Made by a program: the position numbers and the translations under genes
Notes under the pieces: generated by a model
Seen by the model: only the letters and a program-made list of their open reading frames with translations
The model's database searches: none
What the model was told of the DNA's origin: nothing
DNA from: Streptomyces sp. NRRL B-3428
GTDB taxonomy: Bacteria; Actinomycetota; Actinomycetes; Streptomycetales; Streptomycetaceae
Direction: 5' to 3'
Assembly: GCA_000721375.1 (NCBI GenBank)
Contig: JOGW01000008.1
Coordinates: forward strand, 310,001-374,000
Length of the DNA: 64,000 nt
In this document: piece by piece, positions 16,101-24,556 of the stretch
Layout: every line of letters begins with the position of its first letter
Position numbering within the stretch: position 1 is the stretch's first letter

Positions 16101-17363
16101 GTGTTGCGTACATTCCGCGCCATCGCCGCAGCGTCCGCAGCTCTGCTGCTCGCTGCCGCATGCAACTCCGCTTCCAACTCATCGGGCGGCTCGGACGATC
16201 CGGGCAAGGGTGGTTCAGTACGGGGAGTGACCGACGACTCCATCAAGGTCGGCGGCATCGTCTCCATGACCACCGCGAGCGGTTACAGCAAGAAGGACAC
16301 CGATCTCGGCGCCAAGGCCCGTTACGACCGCGCCAACGCGGAGGGCGGGATCAACGGCCGCAAGATCGATTACATCGGGGCCGAGGACGACGGCCAGGAC
16401 CCGGGCAAGAACCAGGCCGCGGCCCGCAAACTCGTCCAGCAGGAGAAGGTGTTCGCCGTCTCGCCGATGAGCTCGGTGACCTTCTCGGGCGCCGACTTCC
16501 TCAACAAGGAGAAGGTGCCGACCTTCGGCTGGGGCACGATCCCCTCGTTCTGCACCAACGAATACATGTACGGCTTCAACGGCTGTCTCGTCCCGATGCC
16601 GGGCGGCACCATCACCCAGTCCTGGCCCGAGGGTCTCGCGCATGTCCTCGGCGGCGCCAAGGGCAAGTCGGTGGCGATCCTCGCCAATGACAACGACGCG
16701 GGCAACTTCGGTATCCGTACCTACCAGCAGGGCTTCGCGGCGGCCGGGTTCAAGGTCGCGTTCGCCAAGGCCTCCGTGCCCGCGACCTCGACGCCCAGCG
16801 ACTGGTCCGCCTACACGAAGGAGATCCTGCGCTCCAACGGCGGCAAGGCGCCCGACGTCGTCGTCTCCGTGATGCAGACCCCGTACAACATCGGTCTGTT
16901 CACCGCGCTCAAGCGCTCCGGCTTCAAGGGTCTGCTCACCGACCCGACCGACTACGACCCCGGGCTGCTCGCCAAGGACACCACCGCGCAGGCGCTCGAC
17001 GGGGTCCATGTGCTGCTCGCCTTCGAGCCGTTCGAGTCGGACAGCGCGGCGATGGCGCAGTTCAAGGCGGACATCAAGAAGGCCGCGGGCAAGGATGTGC
17101 CGCTCAACATGCACATGATGACCGGCTACATGTCCGCCGACTACTTCCTCTCGATCGCCGAGAAGGCCGGCAAGGACCTGACCACGGACTCCTTCCAGAA
17201 GGCCGCGGCCGCGTACTCCGACACCGGCACGATGGTCGGCGACCGCTCGGGCCCCAAGGGACAGAAGGAAGCGTTCGGCTGTGGCGCGCTCGTCCTGCTG
17301 AAGGACGGCAAGTACGAGGTGTCGTCGCCCTTCAAGTGCTACGAACCGATCCCGTTCAAGTAA
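16101..17363 (+). CDS. Branched-chain-amino-acid-type ABC transporter substrate-binding lipoprotein
   Basis: 420 aa periplasmic-binding type I (LivJ-like) protein. The N-terminus MLRTFRAIAAASAALLLAAA followed by Cys is a lipoprotein signal. The mature domain starts with DDSIKVGGIVSMT, then DGQDPGKNQAAARKLVQQE, typical of Leu/Ile/Val-binding proteins. GTG at 16101 is chosen because the frame upstream is not signal-like and GGAGG lies about 10 bases before. Twelve bases separate it from the permease-ATPase fusion. Its ligand may not be an amino acid: this family also binds aromatic acids, urea and amides, and the upstream acyl-CoA synthetase argues for an organic acid. Confidence 0.9.
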   Translation: MLRTFRAIAAASAALLLAAACNSASNSSGGSDDPGKGGSVRGVTDDSIKVGGIVSMTTASGYSKKDTDLGAKARYDRANAEGGINGRKIDYIGAEDDGQDPGKNQAAARKLVQQEKVFAVSPMSSVTFSGADFLNKEKVPTFGWGTIPSFCTNEYMYGFNGCLVPMPGGTITQSWPEGLAHVLGGAKGKSVAILANDNDAGNFGIRTYQQGFAAAGFKVAFAKASVPATSTPSDWSAYTKEILRSNGGKAPDVVVSVMQTPYNIGLFTALKRSGFKGLLTDPTDYDPGLLAKDTTAQALDGVHVLLAFEPFESDSAAMAQFKADIKKAAGKDVPLNMHMMTGYMSADYFLSIAEKAGKDLTTDSFQKAAAAYSDTGTMVGDRSGPKGQKEAFGCGALVLLKDGKYEVSSPFKCYEPIPFK

Positions 17364-17375
17364 GGGGCCTCGGGC

Positions 17376-20258
17376 ATGGCTGACCTTCTTGGCTTCGTGC
17401 TGAGCGGTCTGGTCTCGGGTGCGCTGTACGCCCTGCTCGCGACCGGACTCGTCCTGTCCTATTCGGCCTCCGGACTCTTCAACTTCGCCCATGGCGCGAC
17501 GGCTTACCTGTGCGCGCTCACCTTCTACGAGCTGCACTCGGGCCTCGGCTGGCCGGCGGTCCCGACCGCGATCCTGGTGGTGTTCGGGTTCGCACCCGGG
17601 CTCGGCTGGGCGCTCGACCGGCTGATGTTCCGCAAACTGGCACGGGTGGGCGAGACGGCGCAGATCGTCGCCACGATCGGTCTGCTCGTCGCGCTGCCCG
17701 CGCTCGGTCTGTGGGTGGTCGAACTCCTGGAGGACGCGGGCGCTTCGGTGGAGCCCGCGGAGAATCAGTTCGGCCTGCCGGGCGTCGGGCCTTCGCCGGC
17801 CGAGTCCTGGCAGTTGATGGACGGGGTCGGCATCGACTCCGACCAGCTGATCACGTGGGTGGCGACGGCGGTCGTCGCGGTGGGCCTGTGGATCCTGATG
17901 CGGCACACACCGCTCGGCCTGAAGCTGCGCGCGTCGGTCGACAACCGCTCCCTGGTGGAACTGCGCGGCATCAGCGCCGACCGGCTCTCGTCGCTGGCCT
18001 GGATGCTGTCGTCGGGGCTCGCCGGGCTCGCGGGAGTGCTCGCCACTCCCCTGCTCAGCCTGTCCTCGCACGATTTCACGCTGTTCCTGTTCGTGTCCGC
18101 GACGGCGGCGGTGCTCGGGCGCTTCATGTCCGTACCGCTCGCCTTCGCGGGCGGGCTCGGGCTCGGCGTGGTGCAGAACCTCGTCGCGGGTTACGCCTCG
18201 TTCGCGGACGACATCACCGGATTCCGTACGGCCGTACCGTTCCTCATCCTCTTCGCGGGACTGCTGATCCTCACCAGGCGGCAGCGCACGGCGGGTACGG
18301 CCGCGGTGGATGCCCCGCCGATCGACTATCTGGCGGGCAAGTCGTGGCTACGGCGATGGGGGCCGTGGGCCGCCGGGGCGCTGCTCCTCGGGCTCTCGTT
18401 CTACACGGTGACCACTCCGTTCTGGAGCGGCATCCTGGCCGGCGGGCTCGCCATCTCCCTCGTCTTCATCTCCTTCACCGTGGTGACGGGGCTCGGGGCG
18501 ATGGTGTCGCTGGCCCAGGCGACGTTCGTGACCGGCGCGGCGATGGTGGCCGGGCTGCTCATGAGCCACGGGTGGCCGTTCATCGGGGCGGCCCTCGTGG
18601 GCACTTGTGTGGCGGCGCTGCTCGGCGCACTGGTGGCGCTGCCGGCCCTCCGTCTGGGCGGCCGCTCACTCGCGCTTGCCACGCTGGCACTCGCCTTCCT
18701 CGCCGACCAAGTCCTGTTCCAGATGGGCTGGTTGAGGAACGGGGACACCGGCTGGGAGATCCCCCGTCCGGTCTTCGGACCGATCGACCTCAACGACGAC
18801 CGGGCGATGGGCGTCGCGATGGTGATCCTCGTGGTGGCGGCGGTCGCCGCGCTCAGCGCACTGCGTGACTCGCCCTCGGGCCGGGCCATGCTCGCGGTGC
18901 GCTCCGCCCCGGCGGCCGCGATGGCCTCCGGGGTCTCCGTGATCCGTACGAAGCTCATGCTGTTCACGCTGTCGGCCGGGCTCGCCGGGTTCGGCGGCGT
19001 GATGTACGCGTCGTTCCAGACCCGCATCACGGCCACCGACTTCACCGCGATGCACGGGCTCATCTGGCTCGCGGTGGTGGTCGCGGCGGGTGTGCGGCGA
19101 CCACAGTTCGCCGTCGTGGCGGGTCTTGTGTTCGCCGTGGTCCCACATGTGATCTCGGACTACGTGACGGAGTCGACGTATCTGCCGACGATCCTGTTCG
19201 GTCTCGCGGGTCTCGCGCTCGCCAACGACCCGGACGGGTACTGCGCGGCAGTCTCGGTGCGGCGGCACCGGCGCAAGGCCGTGGCGGCTCCTTCCAGTCC
19301 CGCGGCCTCTGCGACACCCGCTCCGCCCGCCGAGGGCGCGGCGCTCGAACTGCGGGGCCTACGGGCCGGATACGACGGAGCGCCGGTGCTCACCGGGGTC
19401 GACCTCACGGTCCGCTCCGGCGAGATCCTCGCGCTGCTCGGGCCCAACGGCGCGGGGAAGTCCACCACGTGCAAGGCCGCGGCGGGCCTGCTGGCCGCGC
19501 AGGGCGGCACGGTGTACGTGGCGGGCAAGGACGCCACGCGGCACGGCGCGGTACGGCGTTCGCGGGCCGGGGTGGTCCTGGCCCCCGAGGGCCGGGGCAT
19601 CTTCCCGGCGCTCACCATCGAAGAGAACCTGGCGCTGCACCTGCGGTCGAAGTCCGCACGGGAAGCGGTGTACACACGCTTCCCGCGGCTCGCGGAACGC
19701 CGCAATGTTCCGGCCGGCTCACTGTCGGGCGGCGAACAGCAGATGCTGGCGCTCGCCCCGCTGCTCCAGGACCCGCCGAAGGTCCTGATCGCCGACGAGC
19801 CCTCCCTCGGTCTGGCGCCCCGCGTGGTGGACGAGGTGTTCCAGCTGCTCACCGAACTGCGGGACGCGGGCACGGCGTTGCTCCTCGTGGAGGAAAAAGC
19901 GGCGGAGATCCTGGGGGTCGCTGACACGGTGGCGTATCTGTCCCAGGGCAAGGTGACGTGGTGCGGACCGCGCTCCGAGGTGGAGGCGGACCGACTGACC
20001 GAGGCGTACCTGGGAATCGCCGGGGGTGGTGGGGGGTCGGAGCCGGTGGCCGGGTCCGACGGTGCCGCACCGGATCCCGGACCGGGTTCGGCGCCGGATC
20101 CCGGAGCGGATCCCGCACGGGATGCCGCACCGGATCCCGCTCCGGCTGCCGAACCCGCACCCGAGGCGGCCAGCCCCTCCGTTCCCCCGCAGTCGAACGG
20201 GGAGGCGAAGGCCGTGGATCACGGTGGGTCCGAGTCGTCGGAGGTGGCGAGGCCATGA
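17376..20258 (+). CDS. LivH-LivM-LivF triple fusion: two ABC permeases plus ATPase in one polypeptide
   Basis: 960 aa. Residues 1-305 are a LivH-type permease (LSGLVSGALYALLATGLVLS near the start). Residues 320-625 are a LivM-type permease (FTVVTGLGAMVSLAQATF near 370, then SGRAMLAVRSAPAAAMASG). Residues 655-880 are a LivF-type ATPase with Walker A GPNGAGKST near 690, signature LSGGEQQ near 784 and Walker B VLIADEPSLGLAP. The last 80 residues are a low-complexity Gly, then Asp/Pro/Ala-rich tail. LivH-LivM and LivM-ATPase fusions are known, but all three in one chain is unusual. The stop overlaps the LivG start as ATGA. Located in the plasma membrane with the ATPase inside. Confidence 0.93.
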   Translation: MADLLGFVLSGLVSGALYALLATGLVLSYSASGLFNFAHGATAYLCALTFYELHSGLGWPAVPTAILVVFGFAPGLGWALDRLMFRKLARVGETAQIVATIGLLVALPALGLWVVELLEDAGASVEPAENQFGLPGVGPSPAESWQLMDGVGIDSDQLITWVATAVVAVGLWILMRHTPLGLKLRASVDNRSLVELRGISADRLSSLAWMLSSGLAGLAGVLATPLLSLSSHDFTLFLFVSATAAVLGRFMSVPLAFAGGLGLGVVQNLVAGYASFADDITGFRTAVPFLILFAGLLILTRRQRTAGTAAVDAPPIDYLAGKSWLRRWGPWAAGALLLGLSFYTVTTPFWSGILAGGLAISLVFISFTVVTGLGAMVSLAQATFVTGAAMVAGLLMSHGWPFIGAALVGTCVAALLGALVALPALRLGGRSLALATLALAFLADQVLFQMGWLRNGDTGWEIPRPVFGPIDLNDDRAMGVAMVILVVAAVAALSALRDSPSGRAMLAVRSAPAAAMASGVSVIRTKLMLFTLSAGLAGFGGVMYASFQTRITATDFTAMHGLIWLAVVVAAGVRRPQFAVVAGLVFAVVPHVISDYVTESTYLPTILFGLAGLALANDPDGYCAAVSVRRHRRKAVAAPSSPAASATPAPPAEGAALELRGLRAGYDGAPVLTGVDLTVRSGEILALLGPNGAGKSTTCKAAAGLLAAQGGTVYVAGKDATRHGAVRRSRAGVVLAPEGRGIFPALTIEENLALHLRSKSAREAVYTRFPRLAERRNVPAGSLSGGEQQMLALAPLLQDPPKVLIADEPSLGLAPRVVDEVFQLLTELRDAGTALLLVEEKAAEILGVADTVAYLSQGKVTWCGPRSEVEADRLTEAYLGIAGGGGGSEPVAGSDGAAPDPGPGSAPDPGADPARDAAPDPAPAAEPAPEAASPSVPPQSNGEAKAVDHGGSESSEVARP
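20071..20160 (+). repeat. Imperfect tandem repeat encoding the Asp/Pro/Ala tail
   Basis: A CCGGATCCC-like unit recurs at 9-18 base spacing and encodes repeated P-D-P and A-D-P steps at the end of the fusion transporter. Such an array is prone to slippage; copy number may vary between strains. Confidence 0.6.
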
Positions 20259-21028
20259 GCAGATACCTACTGGAGGCCTCCCGGGTCGGCGTGCGCTTCG
20301 GCGGCATCAAGGCCCTCACCGACGTCTCGCTCGGCATCGCACCGGGCGAGGTCTGCGGTCTGATCGGCCCCAACGGGGCGGGCAAGACCACCCTGTTCGA
20401 CGTGGTCTCCGGCATCCGCAGGCCGGACGAGGGCCGCGTACTCCTCGACGGTACGGACATCACCCGCCGCTCCCCGGTCTGGCGGGCGCGGCACGGGATG
20501 CGCCGCACGTTCCAGCGCCAGCAGCTGTTCGGCCAGCTGACGGTGGCCGACAACCTGGTGGTGGCACAGGAGTGGCGCGGAGGGGGCGGCGGTCTCGCAG
20601 CCGACCTCCTGTCCTCACCGACCCGCCGCACCCGCGAGAGCGCCCGCCGCTCGCGCGCCGCCGAGGTGCTGCGCTCCTGCGGTCTGGACTCGCTGTCCGG
20701 CGAGTACGCGGGCGCGCTTCCCGTGGGCCGGGCGCGCATGGTCGAACTGGCCCGCGCGCTCGCCGACCCGCCCCGTGTCCTGCTCCTGGACGAGCCGGCC
20801 TCGGGCATGACGGCCGAGGAGCGCGCCCAACTGGCAGCCGTCATCCGCCACTTGGCCCAGGAGGAGGGCTGCGCCGTCCTCCTCGTCGAGCACAACGTGG
20901 CCTTTGTCATGGAGCTCTGCGCCCGGGTGGTGGTCCTCGACCTGGGCTCGGTCCTGGCGGAGGGCACGGCGGCAGAGGTACGGGCGGACCCGAAGGTGAG
21001 GGAGGCGTATCTCGGAACGGCGGCGTGA
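20255..21028 (+). CDS. livG: Branched-chain-type ABC transporter ATP-binding protein (LivG)
   Basis: 257 aa. Walker A GPNGAGKTT about residues 38-46, then QRQQLFGQLTVADN. Walker B is LLLDEPASGM and the switch His is in LLVEHN. The signature region reads LPVGRARMVELARAL instead of the canonical LSGGQ, a moderate departure that LivG proteins tolerate in part (they often carry LPYGxQR). ATG 20255 lies inside the ATGA overlap with the fusion gene, so production is coupled. With the LivF part of the fusion it supplies the second ATPase of the importer. Confidence 0.92.
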   Translation: MSRYLLEASRVGVRFGGIKALTDVSLGIAPGEVCGLIGPNGAGKTTLFDVVSGIRRPDEGRVLLDGTDITRRSPVWRARHGMRRTFQRQQLFGQLTVADNLVVAQEWRGGGGGLAADLLSSPTRRTRESARRSRAAEVLRSCGLDSLSGEYAGALPVGRARMVELARALADPPRVLLLDEPASGMTAEERAQLAAVIRHLAQEEGCAVLLVEHNVAFVMELCARVVVLDLGSVLAEGTAAEVRADPKVREAYLGTAA

Positions 21029-21264
21029 TCCAGCCGCCGTCCAGTCGCGCCGGGAATGGGTGGGGTGGGGTGGGGAAAGCCCGCCCCGCCTCTTCCCCAC
21101 GGCGAGTCCCTCGCCCACAGCGAGCCACACATGACGGAACGCGGACAACCGCCGGGGCCGTTAGGGTCAGCAGGGAACAAACTGGTTCCCGCACCCGGAA
21201 TGGATCACGCCCCCAGAGGGTTGGACTGGGGCGTACCACCCCACCACGTAAGGATCAAGAGCTC

Positions 21265-22098
21265 GTGAGCAAGGTCCCCAGCATCACCCTCAACAACGGC
21301 GTCGCGATGCCGCAGCTCGGTTTCGGTGTCTGGCAGGTTCCGGACGACGAGGCGGCGCAGGCCGTCGGCACCGCTCTGGAGGCCGGGTACCGCAGCATCG
21401 ACACCGCCGCCATCTACGGCAACGAGGAGGGCACCGGCAAGGCGCTCAGCGCCTCCGGCATCGCCCGCGAGGAACTCTTCGTCACCACCAAGCTCTGGAA
21501 CTCCGAGCAGGGCTACGACTCCACGCTGCGCGCCTTCGACACCTCGCTCGCCAAGCTGGGCCTCGACCACGTCGACCTGTACCTGATCCACTGGCCGCTG
21601 CCCTCGAAGGACCGGTACGTCGACACGTACAAGGCCCTCGAGAAGATCTACGCGGACGGCCGCGCGAAGGCCATCGGCGTCTCGAACTTCACGGTCGAGA
21701 CGATGGAGCGCCTGCTCGCCGAGACGGAGATCGTCCCGGTGATCAACCAGATCGAGCTGCACCCCCAGCTCCAGCAGTCCGAGCTGCGCGCCCTGCACGC
21801 CAAGCACGGCATCGCCACCGAGGCCTGGTCCCCGCTCGGCCAGGGCAAGGGCCTGCTCGAGGTCCCGACGATCGTCGCGATCGCGCAGAAGCACGGCCGC
21901 ACCCCGGCCCAGGTCGTCCTGCGCTGGCACCTGCAGACCGGCAACGTGGTGATCCCGAAGTCCGTCACGCCGGCGCGTATCGCCGAGAACATCGACGTCT
22001 TCGGCTTCGAGCTCGACGCCGAGGACCTCACCGCGCTCACCGCGCTCGACGAGGGCAAGCGCCTGGGCCCCGACCCGGCCACGTTCGACGTCGCCTGA
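21265..22098 (+). CDS. Aldo/keto reductase (AKR5-like, diketogluconate reductase type)
   Basis: 277 aa NADPH-dependent carbonyl reductase. Catalytic tetrad visible: D46, Y51 (AAIYGNE), K76 (TTKLW), H109 (LIHWP). The cofactor-binding end IPKSVTPARIAENIDVFGFEL is intact. GTG 21265 with AAGGA about 10 bases upstream. The 236-base gap before it contains no gene, so it probably has its own promoter rather than belonging to the transporter operon. Physiological substrate unknown. Confidence 0.94.
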   Translation: MSKVPSITLNNGVAMPQLGFGVWQVPDDEAAQAVGTALEAGYRSIDTAAIYGNEEGTGKALSASGIAREELFVTTKLWNSEQGYDSTLRAFDTSLAKLGLDHVDLYLIHWPLPSKDRYVDTYKALEKIYADGRAKAIGVSNFTVETMERLLAETEIVPVINQIELHPQLQQSELRALHAKHGIATEAWSPLGQGKGLLEVPTIVAIAQKHGRTPAQVVLRWHLQTGNVVIPKSVTPARIAENIDVFGFELDAEDLTALTALDEGKRLGPDPATFDVA

Positions 22099-22150
22099 TC
22101 CGGACACCGGTCGGACCGGGGCCGCGCACGGCAGGCCCTGAACCCACGAG

Positions 22151-22183
22151 GAGCCGCCGCCCGTACGCAACGGGCGGCGGCTC
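22151..22183. terminator. Strong bidirectional hairpin terminator
   Basis: GAGCCGCCGCCCGT (22151-22164) pairs perfectly with 22170-22183 around ACGCA. It sits between the convergent aldo/keto reductase and STAS-ANTAR genes. Confidence 0.85.
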
Positions 22184-22207
22184 TTCGCGCAGGAACGAAG
22201 CCACCGC

Positions 22208-22876
22208 TCAGCCAGTGGGCTCCGCGGCCTGCCCCGCGACCGCCGCCGCGAGCAACTCCCGCACGGTCGGCGGCAGCGGTCCGCCCGCGATGGAGTCCAC
22301 CAGGTCCTGGGCGAGCCGGTTCAGTTTGATGTTGCCGCGCTGCGACACCTCGACGAGCGCCTGCCAGGCGTCCTCCGCACTCAGCCCGAACGACGCCATC
22401 AGCACACCGCGCGCCATGTCGATGACGGGGCGGGTCTCCATCGCCCGCCTGAGCTGGACCACCTCCACGAACAGGTCCTGTACCGCGTCCTGTGGCAGCG
22501 CGCCGTCCAAGTGGCCGTTCTCGCTCGGGTCCGCGCCCGTTCCCGTCACATCCGCGGTCAGGAGCAAGGGGCCCGCGTGGGTCACGTCGAGGAGCCTCGC
22601 CACTGCGGTACTCACCGCCCGTACCGTGATCGTCTTGCCCTCGTCCAGCGCTTCCTGGCGAATCCGCAGCAGGGCGTTCAGACCCGAGCAGTCGCAGAAC
22701 CGGACCTTGCTCAGATCGAGTTCGACACCGCCGCGCGAGCGGTAGAGGACCTCCCTGAGCGTGCCTTGCAGCATCAGGACGCCGTGCACATCGATGTCCC
22801 CGCCGACCACCACGAGCCAGCGGTCACCGAGGGGGTGGACACCAATCTCGATCGGTGAAGTCCCATGCTCCGGCAT
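22208..22876 (-). CDS. STAS-ANTAR fusion regulator
   Basis: 222 aa. The N-terminal STAS domain (about 8-110) is of the anti-sigma-factor antagonist type, with FCDCSGLNALL carrying the phosphorylatable Ser (S64). The C-terminal ANTAR RNA-binding domain (about 150-205) has RPVIDMARGVLMASFGLSAEDAW-like spacing. ANTAR domains bind tandem RNA hairpins and relieve transcription termination; STAS domains are switched by phosphorylation. The pair suggests a partner-switching input and an RNA output. ATG at 22876 has GGGGAG upstream and is preferred to an earlier in-frame ATG at 22948 whose extra residues look non-coding. Confidence 0.88.
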   Translation of the reverse strand: MPEHGTSPIEIGVHPLGDRWLVVVGGDIDVHGVLMLQGTLREVLYRSRGGVELDLSKVRFCDCSGLNALLRIRQEALDEGKTITVRAVSTAVARLLDVTHAGPLLLTADVTGTGADPSENGHLDGALPQDAVQDLFVEVVQLRRAMETRPVIDMARGVLMASFGLSAEDAWQALVEVSQRGNIKLNRLAQDLVDSIAGGPLPPTVRELLAAAVAGQAAEPTG

Positions 22877-22998
22877 GACGTTGGCTCCCCGGGCTCTGCC
22901 TGCGCACTCGTCTGTAGAAGCTCGCTTCAAGTTTTGGGACGCGGGCATCGCGCGTCAAGAGATACACGAAATCTCTTTCACCCTTTCGCATTCGTCTA

Positions 22999-23028
22999 TT
23001 GGAATGCGCGAAAGCAACGTCCTATCCT
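22999..23028 (+). promoter_or_regulatory. Putative promoter giving a leaderless mRNA
   Basis: TTGGAA (22999-23004) and TATCCT (23023-23028) are 18 bases apart and the ATG at 23035 lies where transcription should start. No Shine-Dalgarno is present, so the small HTH gene is probably leaderless. Confidence 0.6.
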
Positions 23029-23034
23029 GTGCAG

Positions 23035-23352
23035 ATGGGTGCTGTACCTGAACCGCACACGGGGTGGACGTTCCTGACCAACCACGCACGCGTGCTGGCC
23101 ACGATCGCCGACGATCCCTCGGCCCGTATCCGCGACATCGCCGCGCACTGCCGGCTGACCGAGCGCGCGGTTCAGCGGATCATCGCCGACCTCGAGGAAT
23201 CGGGTTACCTCTCGCACACTCGACAGGGACGCACCAATACGTACCGCATCGAACCGGGCGCCTCACTGCGGCATCCGGCCGAGGCGGGCGTGACGGTGGC
23301 GACGCTCCTGGCGATCCTGGCGCGCCACGAAGCCGCCGGAGCGGAGCTCTAG
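23035..23352 (+). CDS. Small winged-helix transcriptional regulator
   Basis: 105 aa. Nearly the whole protein is one winged helix: ATIADDPSARIRDIAAHCRL, TERAVQRIIADLEESGYL, then a wing (HTRQGRTNTYRIEP), the MarR/ArsR-like pattern. No sensor domain or metal site is visible. ATG 23035 is probably the first base of a leaderless mRNA. It precedes popR on the same strand by 108 bases. Target unknown. Confidence 0.85.
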   Translation: MGAVPEPHTGWTFLTNHARVLATIADDPSARIRDIAAHCRLTERAVQRIIADLEESGYLSHTRQGRTNTYRIEPGASLRHPAEAGVTVATLLAILARHEAAGAEL

Positions 23353-23400
23353 GGCACAGCGGTCCTTTTCGGGCCCATACGTCCCGTTGCGTCGGTCGCT

Positions 23401-23415
23401 TCTGCCGACAGCAGA
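23401..23415. promoter_or_regulatory. PopR-like operator upstream of popR
   Basis: TCTGCCGACAGCAGA, a perfect 5-base-arm palindrome, matches the TCTGCC-N3-GGCAGA site that I recall being reported for PopR of S. lividans, with one mismatch. It lies 46-60 bases before the popR start, suggesting autoregulation. Confidence 0.65.
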
Positions 23416-23460
23416 GCGTTCCGGCACGCAACGCCGCGCCCGCACTCCTAGGCTGGAGAG

Positions 23461-23889
23461 GTGAGCAGCCACAAGAGCACACCCGACGACGCCCGTGTCA
23501 TCCAGCTGAGGCCCGGCCGGCATCCCGCGCCGCAGGCCGCGCCCGCCAAGGAGCCGCTCTGGCGCGACCTCGTCGGGGACGTGCTGCGCCGTGAACGGCT
23601 CGCGCAGCGACGGACGTTGAAGGACGTCTCGGACGAGGCGCGGATCTCGATGCCGTATCTCTCGGAGGTCGAGCGTGGCCGCAAGGAGGCCTCCTCCGAG
23701 GTGCTCGCGGCCGCGGCCCGCGCCCTTGGACTCACCCTCGCCGAACTGCTGGGCCGGGTGCAGGGCGAGATCATCAGGCTGACCGCCGCCACCTCGGTCG
23801 CGCCCGCGCATGCTTCCACCAGCGTCTCGACGCTCGGCTCGGCCCATGCCTCCACGTTCGGACGGGGCGAGGTCCGCCTCGCGGCCTGA
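23461..23889 (+). CDS. popR: PopR/ClgR-like XRE activator of the clpP3-clpP4 operon
   Basis: 142 aa. The XRE HTH is at about residues 38-100 ([20 protein letters not shown], then [13 protein letters not shown]). The protein ends in Arg-Leu-Ala-Ala, the alanine-ending degron type by which PopR and ClgR are recognised by ClpP1P2. In S. lividans PopR switches on clpP3-clpP4 when ClpP1 is missing. Here the clpP pair is convergent and immediately downstream, and PopR-like palindromes precede both popR and the clpP pair. Start GTG 23461; GGCTGGAGAG lies just before it. ClgR itself is a paralogue; adjacency to clpP3-clpP4 favours PopR. Confidence 0.85.
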   Translation: MSSHKSTPDDARVIQLRPGRHPAPQAAPAKEPLWRDLVGDVLRRERLAQRRTLKDVSDEARISMPYLSEVERGRKEASSEVLAAAARALGLTLAELLGRVQGEIIRLTAATSVAPAHASTSVSTLGSAHASTFGRGEVRLAA

Positions 23890-23912
23890 CCTCACCCCGA
23901 CTGCCGTACGGA

Positions 23913-23936
23913 TGCGGGCGGTTCGGACCGCCCGCA
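23913..23936. terminator. Bidirectional hairpin terminator between popR and clpP4
   Basis: TGCGGGCGGT (23913-23922) pairs perfectly with ACCGCCCGCA (23927-23936) around TCGG. It lies in the 59-base gap between convergent genes. Confidence 0.75.
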
Positions 23937-23948
23937 CCGTCCGCCGGC

Positions 23949-24554
23949 TCAGGCCGCCCGCACCAGCCGCGGGCTCAGAACCTCGTCCGCGAGCCCGTAC
24001 GCCACGGCCTCCTGCGCCGTGAACACCTTGTCGCGGTCCATGTCCGCGCGCAGCGTCTCCACGTCGTGGTGCGTGTGCCGGGCGAGCACCTCCTCGACCT
24101 GGGCGCGGATCCGCACCATCTCCTTGGCCTGCAGGGCGAGATCGGACACTGTGCCCTGCGAGCCACTCGCGGCGGGCTGCCCGAGCAGCACCCGTGCGTG
24201 CTCAAGGACATGCCGCCGTCCCGGATCTCCGCCCGCGAGGAGCACCGCCGCGGTGGAGGCGGCCTGGCCCACGCAGAACGTGGCGATCGGCGCGGTGATG
24301 TACGACATCGTGTCGTAGATCGCCATCAGTGAAGTGAACGATCCGCCGGGCGAGTTGAGGTAGATCGAGATCTCGCGCTCGGGTGCCGACGACTCCAGGT
24401 GGAGCAGCTGCGCGATGATGACGTTCGCTACACCGTCATCGATCTCCGTACCGAGGAAGATGATCCTCTCGGAGAGCAGGCTGCTGTAGATGTCGGCGAC
24501 CCGCTCACCGTGCGCGGTGCGCTCGATGACGCTCGGAATCGTGTACTGCCCCAT
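23949..24554 (-). CDS. clpP4: ClpP4-like peptidase subunit with a replaced catalytic His
   Basis: 201 aa ClpP-fold subunit. The oxyanion and substrate strand ([17 protein letters not shown]) and catalytic Ser (S100 in GQAAS) are present. The position of the catalytic His is Gly (G125 in RVLLGQPA, normally RIMxHQP); the catalytic Asp lies in DRDKVF. It should therefore be unable to cleave by the normal triad and probably acts as a structural or specificity partner of ClpP3. Start ATG 24554 is two bases after the clpP3 stop, so the two are co-translated. Assigned clpP4 by operon order and sequence feel. Confidence 0.88.
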   Translation of the reverse strand: MGQYTIPSVIERTAHGERVADIYSSLLSERIIFLGTEIDDGVANVIIAQLLHLESSAPEREISIYLNSPGGSFTSLMAIYDTMSYITAPIATFCVGQAASTAAVLLAGGDPGRRHVLEHARVLLGQPAASGSQGTVSDLALQAKEMVRIRAQVEEVLARHTHHDVETLRADMDRDKVFTAQEAVAYGLADEVLSPRLVRAA

Positions 24555-24556
24555 GG

